From: Paenibacillus tarimensis
GTDB lineage: Bacteria; Bacillota; Bacilli; Paenibacillales; Paenibacillaceae
Direction: 5' to 3'
Length of the DNA: 64,000 nt
Assembly (NCBI RefSeq): GCF_021532315.1
Contig: NZ_JAKGAO010000003.1
Coordinates: 62,001 to 126,000 of the forward strand
Shown: piece after piece, positions 10,580 to 18,635 of the stretch
Position numbering within the stretch: position 1 is the stretch's first letter
Layout of the letters: each line of letters starts with the position of its first letter
Notes under the pieces: model-generated
What the model saw: the letters and a program-made list of their open reading frames with translations, nothing else
Database searches by the model: none
Told to the model about the DNA's origin: nothing
Program-made: the position numbers and the translations under genes

Positions 10580-10729
10580 ATGACGGATAATAAGCCGGAC
10601 AGCATGAACCGGAAGCTGCCTGTAGCCAAATTCGAGGATGTGGAATATTCGGAAGAGCTTGCTGACCAGAACGACCGCGAGGCCCGGGAACGGGCTGAAG
10701 CGGCGGACCGTCGGGCTGAGCGTTCTTAG
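10580..10729 (+). CDS. YfhD family small protein
   Basis: A 49-residue, very hydrophilic peptide. The segment FEDVEYSEELADQNDREARERAEAADRRAE matches my memory of the YfhD family (DVEFSEELAD..D.EA..RA..AD.R). YfhD proteins are short, charged and sporulation-associated in Bacillus; no biochemical role is known. The ATG at 10580 has a strong AAGGAGGGA site. Its upstream frame stays open to 10511 but lacks a ribosome site. The next gene follows after 15 bp, so the pair is probably one transcript. Confidence 0.75.
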   Translation: MTDNKPDSMNRKLPVAKFEDVEYSEELADQNDREARERAEAADRRAERS

Positions 10730-10744
10730 GATCGGGGTATCAGC

Positions 10745-10954
10745 ATGGATACCTACGAGGTCAATGCTTCATTCGAGGGAGCGCAGTCGGTCCGGGAAGC
10801 CGAGCTGAAGCTGATAGCGCTCCGGGCATCCGGTATTATGACAGGCCGCGACGGACATTCCTTAACGGCTACCTTAGACGAGGCTGTCGTGGACCGTGCC
10901 GTGCAGGTGATCCGGGAATCCGGAGGCACCGCAGGGATACATTCGCTATCATGA
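10745..10954 (+). CDS. Small protein of unknown function (69 aa)
   Basis: Not recognised. 69 residues with an alternating strand/helix pattern: YEVNASFEG, then REAELKLIALRASG, then GHSLTATLDE, then VVDRAVQVIRESGG. This suggests a small ferredoxin-like or ACT-sized alpha/beta fold, an inference from periodicity only. The ribosome site is weak (CGGGG, about 9 nt away). It sits between the YfhD-like gene and a strong terminator, so it is probably translated from the same mRNA. Confidence 0.6.
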   Translation: MDTYEVNASFEGAQSVREAELKLIALRASGIMTGRDGHSLTATLDEAVVDRAVQVIRESGGTAGIHSLS

Positions 10955-10963
10955 ACGGATAGG

Positions 10964-11016
10964 CAAGGGTATGTTCCAACTGCCACAGAAGTGGCAGCTT
11001 GGGCGTACCCTTTTTT
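10964..11016 (+). terminator. Rho-independent terminator
   Basis: A long imperfect stem: AAGGGTATGTTCCAACTGCCAC pairs with GTGGCAGCTTGGGCGTACCC around an AGAA tetraloop, followed by TTTTTT. It ends the YfhD/69-aa transcript and insulates prmA. Confidence 0.9.
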
Positions 11017-11031
11017 GATTGGGGCAATTCT

Positions 11032-11060
11032 TTGTGCTGGGAGAGGTTCTGGTGTAAAAT
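11032..11060 (+). promoter_or_regulatory. Putative sigma-A promoter of prmA
   Basis: TTGTGC (11032-11037) and TAAAAT (11055-11060) with a 17-bp spacer, 40 bp upstream of the prmA start and directly after a strong terminator, where a new promoter is needed. Confidence 0.5.
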
Positions 11061-11100
11061 AGACGCTGGCAGGTTTACCGTTCAGGGGAGGAAAATAAGA

Positions 11101-12084
11101 GTGAAATGGCATGAGCTTACCATTTCGACGACAGAAGAGTCCGTCGAGATGATCACGAATTTTTTGCATGAGATGGATGCCGACGGCGTATCTGTCGAGG
11201 AATCGGGTACACTTAACAAACCGCGTGATACATCGCTCGGGCAGTGGTATGAGGTACCGCTTAATGATATTCCGGAGGGCCATGCGGTCATTAAAGGCTA
11301 TTTTCTGGAAGGAACGGATATGGAGGATGTCAAGAGTGTGCTTAGAACACGGATTGACGAGCTGCGTTCCTATGATATTGAACCAGGAAGCTATACGTTT
11401 GCGGAAGCGCTGGTGGATGAAGAGGACTGGGCGAATGCCTGGAAGCAGTACTTCAAGCCGCTGCGGGTCTCGGAACGGTTGACGATCAAGCCTACCTGGG
11501 AGGAATATGAAGCCGGACCGGACGAGCGGATCATCGAGCTTGATCCCGGCATGGCGTTCGGTACAGGTACCCACCCGACAACCGCGCTCTGCCTGAGAAC
11601 GCTGGATTCCGTCATTAAGGGCGGTGAACAGGTTATTGATGTCGGTACAGGCTCGGGGATATTGGCAATCGGTGCTGTCCGGCTGGGAGCCAGCAGCGTG
11701 TTAGCTCTGGATCTTGATCCGGTTGCTGTATCCAGCGCGAAGGAAAACACCCGGCTCAATGGCCTGGAGTCGGCTGTTCAGGTACACCTGAGCGACCTGC
11801 TTGGCGTACTGCGCAGCAGTGAGGCGGGCGATGGAACAGCTCTGAATGTTCAAGTGCCGGTAGATTTGGTTGTAGCCAACATTCTGGCGGAGATTATTCT
11901 GCTGTTTATCGGAGATGTTTATGAGGCACTTAAGCCAGGCGGCATCTACATCGCATCCGGGATCTACGAGAATAAGGAAGCTGCCGTGGCAGAAGCGCTG
12001 GAGATCGCCGGATTTGTAATCGAGAGCCGGGAGCGCGAGGACAAGTGGACCGCGATTGTGGCCAGAAAGCCGCCGGTGGGCTAA
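11101..12084 (+). CDS. prmA: Ribosomal protein L11 methyltransferase PrmA
   Basis: 327 residues. An N-terminal L11-recognition domain (WHELTISTTEESVEMITNFL) is joined to a class I SAM methyltransferase: motif I VIDVGTGSGILAIGA, the acidic motif LALDLDPVA, and NILAEII. The family trimethylates L11 at several amino groups. The GTG at 11101 after GGGGAGGAAAATAAGA is preferred; the open frame upstream lacks a ribosome site and would start inside the preceding terminator. Follows the dnaK operon as in Bacillus, but here has its own promoter. Confidence 0.95.
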   Translation: MKWHELTISTTEESVEMITNFLHEMDADGVSVEESGTLNKPRDTSLGQWYEVPLNDIPEGHAVIKGYFLEGTDMEDVKSVLRTRIDELRSYDIEPGSYTFAEALVDEEDWANAWKQYFKPLRVSERLTIKPTWEEYEAGPDERIIELDPGMAFGTGTHPTTALCLRTLDSVIKGGEQVIDVGTGSGILAIGAVRLGASSVLALDLDPVAVSSAKENTRLNGLESAVQVHLSDLLGVLRSSEAGDGTALNVQVPVDLVVANILAEIILLFIGDVYEALKPGGIYIASGIYENKEAAVAEALEIAGFVIESREREDKWTAIVARKPPVG

Positions 12085-12801
12085 ATGGATTTTTTGCAGA
12101 AGCTGCTGTGGTACCCGATTGAAGATTTCCCGTTTATTATGATTACATTGGTGGTGGCGTTCACGCTGCATGAGTTCGCTCACGCATACAGCGCCTATAA
12201 ATTCGGTGATCACACTGCTTATAATGCCGGCCGGGTAACCTTAAACCCGGCTATGCATCTCGATGTGCTGGGAACGATTCTAATTATGATCGCGGGTTTT
12301 GGCTGGGCCAGGCCGGTTCCGGTCAACCGGGGCCGGTTCAAATCTCCGAGGCTGATGGGAATCATTGTTTCCGCGGTCGGTCCGCTGAGCAATCTGTTGA
12401 TTGCAGCGGTCAGTATTCTGGCTGTTTACGTGTTAAATGAGACGGGTCTGCTTCATACAGTATCGTATGGGATGCGGAGTGCGATTATCCATCTGCTGAA
12501 TTATATGATATTAATTAATGTTCTGCTCTTTATCTTTAATCTGATTCCGCTGCCGCCGCTGGACGGCTACCGGATTATTGAAGATTTGGCTCCGCAGAGA
12601 GTTCGTATCAAGATGGATCAGAACGCTCATTGGGGGATGTTCATTTTCCTGCTGATTGTGTTTATCCCGTCTCTGCGTGAGGTTACCCTTGACCCGCTGT
12701 TCTCGCAGTCCATGCCGATTATTTACTGGTTTCGGGATCTGTATGAGCTGGTATTCAGTCCGGTGGACTGGTACAACTTCTATAGGGTTTTTAACCGGTA
12801 A
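12085..12801 (+). CDS. Site-2 protease family membrane metalloprotease (M50)
   Basis: 238 residues with five or six hydrophobic segments. The zinc motif HEFAH is at residues 29-33 inside the first helix, and the second M50 motif appears as [14 protein letters not shown]. This is the small, PDZ-less M50B type that cleaves substrates within the membrane; the substrate is unknown. Its ATG directly follows the prmA stop (TAAATG), so translation is coupled. A good candidate for regulated intramembrane proteolysis, but nothing in the neighbourhood names a target. Confidence 0.88.
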   Translation: MDFLQKLLWYPIEDFPFIMITLVVAFTLHEFAHAYSAYKFGDHTAYNAGRVTLNPAMHLDVLGTILIMIAGFGWARPVPVNRGRFKSPRLMGIIVSAVGPLSNLLIAAVSILAVYVLNETGLLHTVSYGMRSAIIHLLNYMILINVLLFIFNLIPLPPLDGYRIIEDLAPQRVRIKMDQNAHWGMFIFLLIVFIPSLREVTLDPLFSQSMPIIYWFRDLYELVFSPVDWYNFYRVFNR

Positions 12802-12884
12802 GGCTGGAGCTGGAAGGCTCGCAAGCCGGGAAATTCTATGGCGAAAGCCGAACAAAACGTGTATGATGAAGGTTGGTTAACGAG

Positions 12885-13652
12885 ATGCAGCGATATTTTG
12901 TGGCGCCGGAGGCGTTTGCGGACCGGCAGGTTACCCTTGCGGGAGACGATGCCCGCCATATCGTCCGCGTCATGCGGATGAAAGAAGGCGATGAGGTCAT
13001 TGTCAGTGATGGAGCAGGGCGCGAGGCACTTGCCGTACTGCGCCGCCTTTCGCCGGAGCTCGTTGAAGCCGAGGTGGCGGAGTTCAGGCCGGTGACGGGA
13101 GAGCCTGCCTGGTCGGTTACCATAGCACAGAGCCTCCCAAAGGGAGATAAGATGGAACTGGTCATTCAGAAGGGAACGGAGATAGGAGCGGCTTCGTTCC
13201 TGCCGTTCGAGTCCGAGCGGATGATCGTGCAATATGATGCGAAGAAGGAAGGCAAACGGCTGGAGCGCTGGCGCAAAATTGCCAAGGAAGCGGCCGAGCA
13301 GGCTCATCGCAGTATGATCCCGGATGTCGAACCGGTTTGCAGCTGGAAGCAGTTAACCGCCCGTATGTCCGGCTACGATGCCGTCCTATTTTGCTATGAG
13401 AGGGCTGGCGGATCTGCGTCGAGCGGATTGCGCGGGCTGTTGAGAGATCTGGCATCTCTGGATGCGGCGAGGCCCAGGCTGTTGATCGTCGTTGGTCCGG
13501 AAGGGGGCTTTACGGAACGTGAAGCTGAGGAAGCGGAGGCGGCCGGAGCCCGTCTTGTCGGACTTGGTCCGCGGATACTGCGGACGGAGACGGCAGCGAT
13601 GGTTGCACTAACTTGTATTATGTATGAATCCGGAGAGATGGGAGGCAGTTGA
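12885..13652 (+). CDS. rsmE: 16S rRNA (uracil1498-N3)-methyltransferase RsmE
   Basis: 255 residues. An N-terminal PUA-like domain (MQRYFVAP..GDDARHIVRVMRM) is followed by a SPOUT knot: ALPKGDKMELVIQKGTEIG-like motif, then VVGPEGGFTEREAEEA and GLGPRILRTETAAM. It methylates U1498 in the decoding centre. MQRYF at 12885 is the usual family start; a TTG at 12873 is in frame but sits too close to the GAAGG site. Between the M50 protease and mtaB, the same order relative to prmA as in Bacillus (yqeT-yqeU-yqeV). Confidence 0.94.
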   Translation: MQRYFVAPEAFADRQVTLAGDDARHIVRVMRMKEGDEVIVSDGAGREALAVLRRLSPELVEAEVAEFRPVTGEPAWSVTIAQSLPKGDKMELVIQKGTEIGAASFLPFESERMIVQYDAKKEGKRLERWRKIAKEAAEQAHRSMIPDVEPVCSWKQLTARMSGYDAVLFCYERAGGSASSGLRGLLRDLASLDAARPRLLIVVGPEGGFTEREAEEAEAAGARLVGLGPRILRTETAAMVALTCIMYESGEMGGS

Positions 13653-13658
13653 ACTACA

Positions 13659-15011
13659 ATGCCATCGGTAGCGTTTTACACCTTGGGATGTAAAGTCAAC
13701 TTTTATGATACGGAAGCCATATGGCAGCTGTTTAAGAATGAAGGCTATGAGCAGGTCGACTTCGAGACGAAGACGGCTGATGTCTATTTGATTAATACCT
13801 GCACGGTAACGAATACAGGGGATAAGAAGAGCAGACAGATTATACGGCGGGCGGTACGCAGAAACCCTGATGCGGTGATCGCGGTGACAGGGTGCTACGC
13901 CCAGACCTCGCCAGCGGAAATCATGGCGATTCCGGGTGTCGATCTGGTAATCGGAACGCAGGACCGGGACAAGTTGATGACCTACATTCATCAAATTCAG
14001 GAAGACCGCAAACCGGTCAATGCGGTGCGCAACATTATGAAGACCCGTGAATTTGAGGAGCTGGATGTACCGGATTTTGCAGAGCGGACGCGTGCGTTTC
14101 TCAAAATCCAGGAGGGCTGCAATAACTTTTGTACCTTCTGCATTATTCCTTGGTCGCGTGGCTTGTCCAGAAGCCGTGATCCGAAGAGTGTTATTGCCCA
14201 GGCAAGGCAGCTTGTGGCGGCAGGATACAAGGAAATTGTACTGACAGGTATTCATACGGGTGGCTATGGGGATGATCTCGAGAATTACAAGCTGGCCGAC
14301 CTGCTGTGGGATTTGGATAAGGTGGACGGGCTGGAGCGGATTCGTATTAGCTCTATTGAGGCAAGCCAGATTGACGATCGGGTTATCGAGGTGCTGAACC
14401 GCTCCCCGAAAATGTGCCGCCATCTGCACATTCCGCTGCAGGCGGGCGATGATTCCGTGTTGAAGCGCATGCGCCGCAAATATACGACAGAAGAATTTGC
14501 GCGTAAAATCGAGCTCCTCCATGAAGCGATGCCGGGTGTAGCGATTACAACAGACGTAATAGTCGGTTTCCCTGGTGAGACGGATGAGATGTTTGAAGCA
14601 GGCTACGACTTCATGAAGCGGATGAAATTCGCGGAAATGCATGTGTTCCCGTATTCCAAACGGACCGGTACGCCGGCCGCGAGGATGGAGGACCAGGTGG
14701 ATGAGGAAGTGAAGAACGAACGTGTTCACCGGCTGATTGATCTTTCGGAATCCATGCAGCTTGCCTATGCCCAGCCGTTTGTCGGGCAGACGCTGGATGT
14801 GATACCTGAACGGGATTACAAGGGTGCACCGGGAACGGGGTACGTGATGGGTTACTCGGGTAACTATATACAAGTTGTGTTCAAGGGTGATGAATCGCTG
14901 ATTGGGCAGCTCTGCAGCGTCCGGATCACGGAAGCAGGCGTGAACGAATGCAAAGGTGAGCTGATCAGCACAGCTGCGAGCATGGCGCATCAGGCAACGG
15001 CAGCAGGTTAA
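13659..15011 (+). CDS. mtaB: tRNA t6A37 methylthiotransferase MtaB
   Basis: 450 residues, typical MiaB/MtaB layout. The N-terminal UPF0004 domain has three cluster cysteines (TLGCKVN, NTCTVTN, VTGCYAQ). The radical SAM domain has CNNFCTFC, and a TRAM domain ends the protein. It converts t6A37 to ms2t6A in ANN-decoding tRNAs; the TLGCKVN motif favours MtaB over MiaB. The ribosome site GGAGG lies inside the last codons of rsmE, 6 bp away, so the two are translationally linked. Confidence 0.95.
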   Translation: MPSVAFYTLGCKVNFYDTEAIWQLFKNEGYEQVDFETKTADVYLINTCTVTNTGDKKSRQIIRRAVRRNPDAVIAVTGCYAQTSPAEIMAIPGVDLVIGTQDRDKLMTYIHQIQEDRKPVNAVRNIMKTREFEELDVPDFAERTRAFLKIQEGCNNFCTFCIIPWSRGLSRSRDPKSVIAQARQLVAAGYKEIVLTGIHTGGYGDDLENYKLADLLWDLDKVDGLERIRISSIEASQIDDRVIEVLNRSPKMCRHLHIPLQAGDDSVLKRMRRKYTTEEFARKIELLHEAMPGVAITTDVIVGFPGETDEMFEAGYDFMKRMKFAEMHVFPYSKRTGTPAARMEDQVDEEVKNERVHRLIDLSESMQLAYAQPFVGQTLDVIPERDYKGAPGTGYVMGYSGNYIQVVFKGDESLIGQLCSVRITEAGVNECKGELISTAASMAHQATAAG

Positions 15012-15108
15012 GCAGCCGAAGACAGCAGGGATTTCCGGACGCGGCGCAAGCTGTACTGGGAATCCCTTCTGCCTATACATAGAGGATCTGAGGGAGGGGA
15101 AGCGGGAC

Positions 15109-15540
15109 ATGAAGGAAATATCCGCGGGAGGAGTCGTCTACCGGAAAGTCGGAGGCCGGCTGCAAATCCAGTTAATCCAGGACCGTTACGGCAAAATCTC
15201 GCTTCCCAAGGGGAAGATGGAGCCGGGAGAAACGGTTGAAGAGACCGCACTGCGTGAAATCGCGGAGGAGACAGGGCTTAAAGGGCGGATCATCGCTCCA
15301 GTCGATCAGATTAAATACAAATACCATAACGAAACAAAGGGGATGGTAAATAAGGAGGTTCATTACTACCTGGTGGAAGCAGTGGGCGGCAAGCTGCAGG
15401 CTCAGGTGGAGGAAATCCGGGGAGTGGATTGGTTCACGCCGGAAGAAGCTTGGCGGAGGCAGAAGCAATCTGGCTATGACAATAACGACCGCATACTGGC
15501 CGGTGCTTTAAAGCTCCTTGGTATCCCGGTGGAAGGCTGA
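15109..15540 (+). CDS. Nudix hydrolase
   Basis: 143 residues with a complete Nudix box: GKMEPGETVEETALREIAEETGL (G-x5-E-x7-REhxEExGh). The start MKEISAGGVVYRK and GKISLPKGKME resemble the MutT/Ap4A-hydrolase group that cleaves nucleoside diphosphates linked to another moiety. The exact substrate cannot be told. GGGAGGGG precedes the ATG. It may be the tail of the mtaB transcript (97-bp gap, no terminator) and converges on the phosphate transporter gene. Confidence 0.9.
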   Translation: MKEISAGGVVYRKVGGRLQIQLIQDRYGKISLPKGKMEPGETVEETALREIAEETGLKGRIIAPVDQIKYKYHNETKGMVNKEVHYYLVEAVGGKLQAQVEEIRGVDWFTPEEAWRRQKQSGYDNNDRILAGALKLLGIPVEG

Positions 15541-15609
15541 GCAAGCAGCAGCAGGAACCTGCAGCTTGGCTCCGGCTGCCGAGCAGTCGGAGCTTCCGAA
15601 TAAAATCTT

Positions 15610-16620
15610 CTACGCTGCTTCAGATTCTGCAGGAGGGCTGCCGGGCGGCGCTGATTTTCGTTTCCATACAGGCAGGTAGCAGAGCGGAAAGGCAAGCAGT
15701 GAGCAGACGAGGTTAAAGATAGTCTGGGCATGGGCAACCTGACTGCCAGGCGAAGCGGTAATGAAGGCTGATACAGCAGTCAGCTCTCCGATGAGCGGAA
15801 GGAACAGCAGGGTTCCGCCGACGTTAAGGGCCACATGAGACCAGGCTACGAATTGGCCGGCTGCAGTCCCGCCAATCGAGGCGAGCAGCGCGGTAAAGCA
15901 GGTTCCGATATTGGCGCCGAGCACGGACGCTATCCCGAGTTCAACTGGCAGTGCACCGAAGGCAGCTAGTCCCATCATCATGGCAATCACGGCCGCACTG
16001 CTGTGCACGGCGGCTGATAGGACAGCGCCTGCAATGATTCCCCATAGCGGGCTGCTGGCTGATTTGTCAATGAACCAGGTGAACAGTGCCGTCTTCTCAA
16101 TGGCTGGCGCGATCGACTGCATGACCGTCATGCCAAGCATCAGCAGGGAAAAGCCGAATACGGCTACCGATCCGTAGCGGAGAGGAACCAGCCATGCGGG
16201 CTCCGGCTGCCGTTCCGACCGCCGTGGTGAAGCTTCCCATAGAAGCACGCTGGCTACCCATCCGACAAATGAGAGAGCCATCATAGGGATGGCCAGCTGA
16301 TTCAGATTTAACCCGATTAGCTCAGTGGTCAAACAGGTTCCGATATTCGTGCCCAGCACGATTCCGAGCGTGCGCGGGAAGGTTAGGAGCCGGGCGTTGA
16401 CAAGACCAATTGTGATAACAGTAACAGCCGTACTGCTTTGCAGAACAGCTGTGGTGGCAGTGCCGGTAATTAGCCCGTGCAGCGGCGTTCGGGTGGAGCG
16501 TTCCAGCACGGCTTTCAGATAAGGGCCTGCCCACCGGTGCAGGGCCAGCTCCATTAGCTTCATGCCGGTCATAAAGATGGTGAAGCCAAGCAGCATGGGG
16601 AGAATAACGGCGTGAACCAT
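15610..16620 (-). CDS. Na/Pi-cotransporter family protein (YqeW/NptA-like)
   Basis: 336 residues, about eight hydrophobic segments, with the inverted-repeat signature of the PF02690 family. TATTAVLQSSTAVTVITIG and VLGTNIGTC occur in the first half; VLSAAVHSSAAVIAM and VLGANIGTCFTA in the second. The QSS motif binds sodium and phosphate. I choose the ATG at 16620: AAAGGAG lies 11 nt upstream, whereas the in-frame ATG at 16641 has no site. In Bacillus yqeW follows mtaB on the same strand; here it is inverted and preceded by a Nudix gene. No PhoU domain is attached. Confidence 0.9.
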   Translation of the reverse strand: MVHAVILPMLLGFTIFMTGMKLMELALHRWAGPYLKAVLERSTRTPLHGLITGTATTAVLQSSTAVTVITIGLVNARLLTFPRTLGIVLGTNIGTCLTTELIGLNLNQLAIPMMALSFVGWVASVLLWEASPRRSERQPEPAWLVPLRYGSVAVFGFSLLMLGMTVMQSIAPAIEKTALFTWFIDKSASSPLWGIIAGAVLSAAVHSSAAVIAMMMGLAAFGALPVELGIASVLGANIGTCFTALLASIGGTAAGQFVAWSHVALNVGGTLLFLPLIGELTAVSAFITASPGSQVAHAQTIFNLVCSLLAFPLCYLPVWKRKSAPPGSPPAESEAA

Positions 16621-16734
16621 CGTAAGGCAGGCTCCTTTCATGCGATTCTACCCTACTTTATGCTCGCAAGGAGACAGGCATGACAGGCATGGCTAGCAGG
16701 ACCAATTCGAACAAGAGAGCAGGAGACGATGCGT

Positions 16735-18153
16735 ATGGCTTTACAGGCAGCAGTTCGTTTACATAAACAGAGGAAGAAGAGGTTGGAGCAGGGGCATCCG
16801 TGGATTTACGGGAACGAAATCGAGCGGCTGGAAGGGGAGGCGGAGCCCGGAGATCTGGTAGCAGTCAAGGATCACAGGGACAAGCAGCTTGCTACAGGTT
16901 ACTATAATCCGCAGTCCCAAATAACCGTGCGGGTTGTCTCATTCGGAGAACTGGCGGAGATGGACACTGACTTTTTCGTGCGCCGGTTTGAAGACTGTAT
17001 GGCTCACCGCCAGCGTTTTCTGGACAATCCGCGCGACTGCCGGCTCGTTTACGGGGAGGCGGATTTTCTGCCGGGACTAACCGTTGACAGGTTTGGGGAT
17101 GTCCTCGTTGTCCAGCTCCTTACGCTTGGTATGGATATCAGACGGGAGCAGATCGTGGAGGCGCTGGTCCGCGTCTTTAAGCCGCAAGGGATTTATGAAC
17201 GATCCGATGTTTCGGTGCGAACGCTTGAGGGACTTGAGGAGCGTACAGGGGTACTATATGGAGACTGTCCCCGCCATGTGACGATTGTTGAGAATGGTCT
17301 GTCGATGGAAGTGGATATTATCGGGGGACAGAAGACGGGTTATTTCTATGACCAGCGCGAAAATCGGGCCTCCATTGCACCGCTGATGAGAGGCTGGGGC
17401 TTGCGAAGCGGCATCCGGCTGGAGCAGTGGGCGGCTGAAGAGCTTCCGGCCCCCCTGCCTGCGGGATCTGTGCAGGCGGACGGTGCGGTGCTGGTGCCCG
17501 TTAATCCGAATGGGAAAATCGTTACCTTTCCTTATTGGGACGGAGCAACTGTGCTGGAGTGCTTTGCTCATACCGGAAGCTTCACTCTGCATGCCTGCAA
17601 GTACGGTGCCAAGCGGGTTACCTGTCTGGATGTATCGGAGCATGCAATCGCAACGGCCCGTGCCAATGTTGAGCGCAATGGCTTTGAGGATCGGGTAGAG
17701 TTTGTCGTTGCGGATGCTTTCGACTATCTGCGCAGTCAAGCCAAAGGGCTGGATGAGCGTACAGAGCGAGCGGCTGCCGGTGAGGCAGGAAGGAAGGTAG
17801 ATACATCCAGGCCGCTGACAGCACAGGGGCGGACCTGGGATGTCGTCATTCTCGATCCGCCGGCCTTTGCCAAATCCAAAAGTGCGGTATCCGGTGCCTG
17901 CAGAGGCTACAAGGATATCAACCTGCAGGGAATGAAGCTCGTCAATGAAGGCGGATATCTTGTCACGGCAAGCTGTTCCTACCATATGCGTCCAGAGCTG
18001 TTTCTGGAGACGATTGCCGACGCAGCCGTTGATGCGGGCAAGACACTTCGCCTCATCGAATGGCGGGCCGCCGGTAAAGACCACCCTCAGCTCCTGGGTG
18101 TAAATGAGGGACATTACCTTAAATTTGCCATCTTTGAAGTCCGCAGCCGATAA
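16735..18153 (+). CDS. Class I SAM-dependent rRNA methyltransferase, RlmI/YwbD-like
   Basis: About 472 residues, longer than the roughly 400 usual for the family. A PUA domain starts the protein (KRLEQGHPWIYGNEIERLEG..GDLVAVKDH). The central RlmI domain has YFYDQRENR. The Rossmann methyltransferase has VLECFAHTGSFTLHA, VTCLDVSEHAI and VVILDPPAFAKSK. It probably makes m5C in 23S rRNA. Two extra low-complexity segments interrupt the catalytic half (see findings). The ATG at 16735 lies 9 nt after AGGAG; the ATG two codons earlier is too close to that site. Divergent from the phosphate transporter gene. Confidence 0.9.
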   Translation: MALQAAVRLHKQRKKRLEQGHPWIYGNEIERLEGEAEPGDLVAVKDHRDKQLATGYYNPQSQITVRVVSFGELAEMDTDFFVRRFEDCMAHRQRFLDNPRDCRLVYGEADFLPGLTVDRFGDVLVVQLLTLGMDIRREQIVEALVRVFKPQGIYERSDVSVRTLEGLEERTGVLYGDCPRHVTIVENGLSMEVDIIGGQKTGYFYDQRENRASIAPLMRGWGLRSGIRLEQWAAEELPAPLPAGSVQADGAVLVPVNPNGKIVTFPYWDGATVLECFAHTGSFTLHACKYGAKRVTCLDVSEHAIATARANVERNGFEDRVEFVVADAFDYLRSQAKGLDERTERAAAGEAGRKVDTSRPLTAQGRTWDVVILDPPAFAKSKSAVSGACRGYKDINLQGMKLVNEGGYLVTASCSYHMRPELFLETIADAAVDAGKTLRLIEWRAAGKDHPQLLGVNEGHYLKFAIFEVRSR

Positions 18154-18174
18154 TCTAACCTGTCTCACAAACAC

Positions 18175-18227
18175 AAAAAATGTCCGTCCTCTGCATGATA
18201 GCCATCATACGGATGACGGACATTTTT
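18175..18227. terminator. Strong bidirectional terminator
   Basis: AAAAATGTCCGTC (18176-18188) pairs perfectly with GACGGACATTTTT (18215-18227). A run of A on one side and T on the other lets it serve both converging units: the methyltransferase on plus and the Pro-rich gene on minus. Confidence 0.92.
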
Positions 18228-18289
18228 GGCAGCTGAAGCAGCGTCTGGACGAAGCTCCTCCGCAGCCGGAGAAACTGCGATCCGCTCTC

Positions 18290-18541
18290 TTATGGCAAAT
18301 CCGGATGAGGGTCCGGCTCAATTTCCGGCTGAATAACGGGCGGAACATCTGGTGTAATCGACGGTTGGATTTCCGGAGCAGGCTCTGGCTGTATGTCTGG
18401 CGGATTCTCGGGTTGGATTTCCGGTGTACCGGGAATTCCCGGCGTATCAGGCGAATCCGGTGGCGGCATAATATCCGGCTGAGCTGGCGGCTCAATGTTC
18501 GGCATCTCAAAGGCTTCAATGTAGAGCTCTCGATATTCCAT
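18290..18541 (-). CDS. Small Pro/Glu-rich repeat protein, function unknown
   Basis: 83 residues. After a short N-terminus (MEYRELYIEAFEMP) the whole protein is built of degenerate Pro-acidic repeats of the kind PEIQP, PDIQP, PEIQP, PVIQPEIEPDP. There is no signal peptide, membrane segment or cysteine. The ATG at 18541 has a near-perfect AAAGGAGG site 9 nt upstream, which argues that it is translated. The frame is open further upstream but that part overlaps the GDPD gene and has no ribosome site. It could be a disordered spacer or a spore or envelope component; nothing identifies a role. Confidence 0.65.
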   Translation of the reverse strand: MEYRELYIEAFEMPNIEPPAQPDIMPPPDSPDTPGIPGTPEIQPENPPDIQPEPAPEIQPSITPDVPPVIQPEIEPDPHPDLP

Positions 18542-18635
18542 GGCCTTCTGCCTCCTTTCGGTGTACAGGTATCTATACCCGATTAGAAGCCTCGTGTATC
18601 TGCTGGCGGGAGGTAAAAGCTGGAGCGGTGCGTGC

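Noticed and set aside
13608-15110. 500-codon open frame on the minus strand
   Set aside because: Lies opposite mtaB, has no ribosome site and no recognisable motif; a mirror of the codon bias of the true gene.
15541-15609. GCTCCG...CGGAGC dyad between Nudix and Na/Pi genes
   Set aside because: No T tract on either side; I could not call it a terminator.
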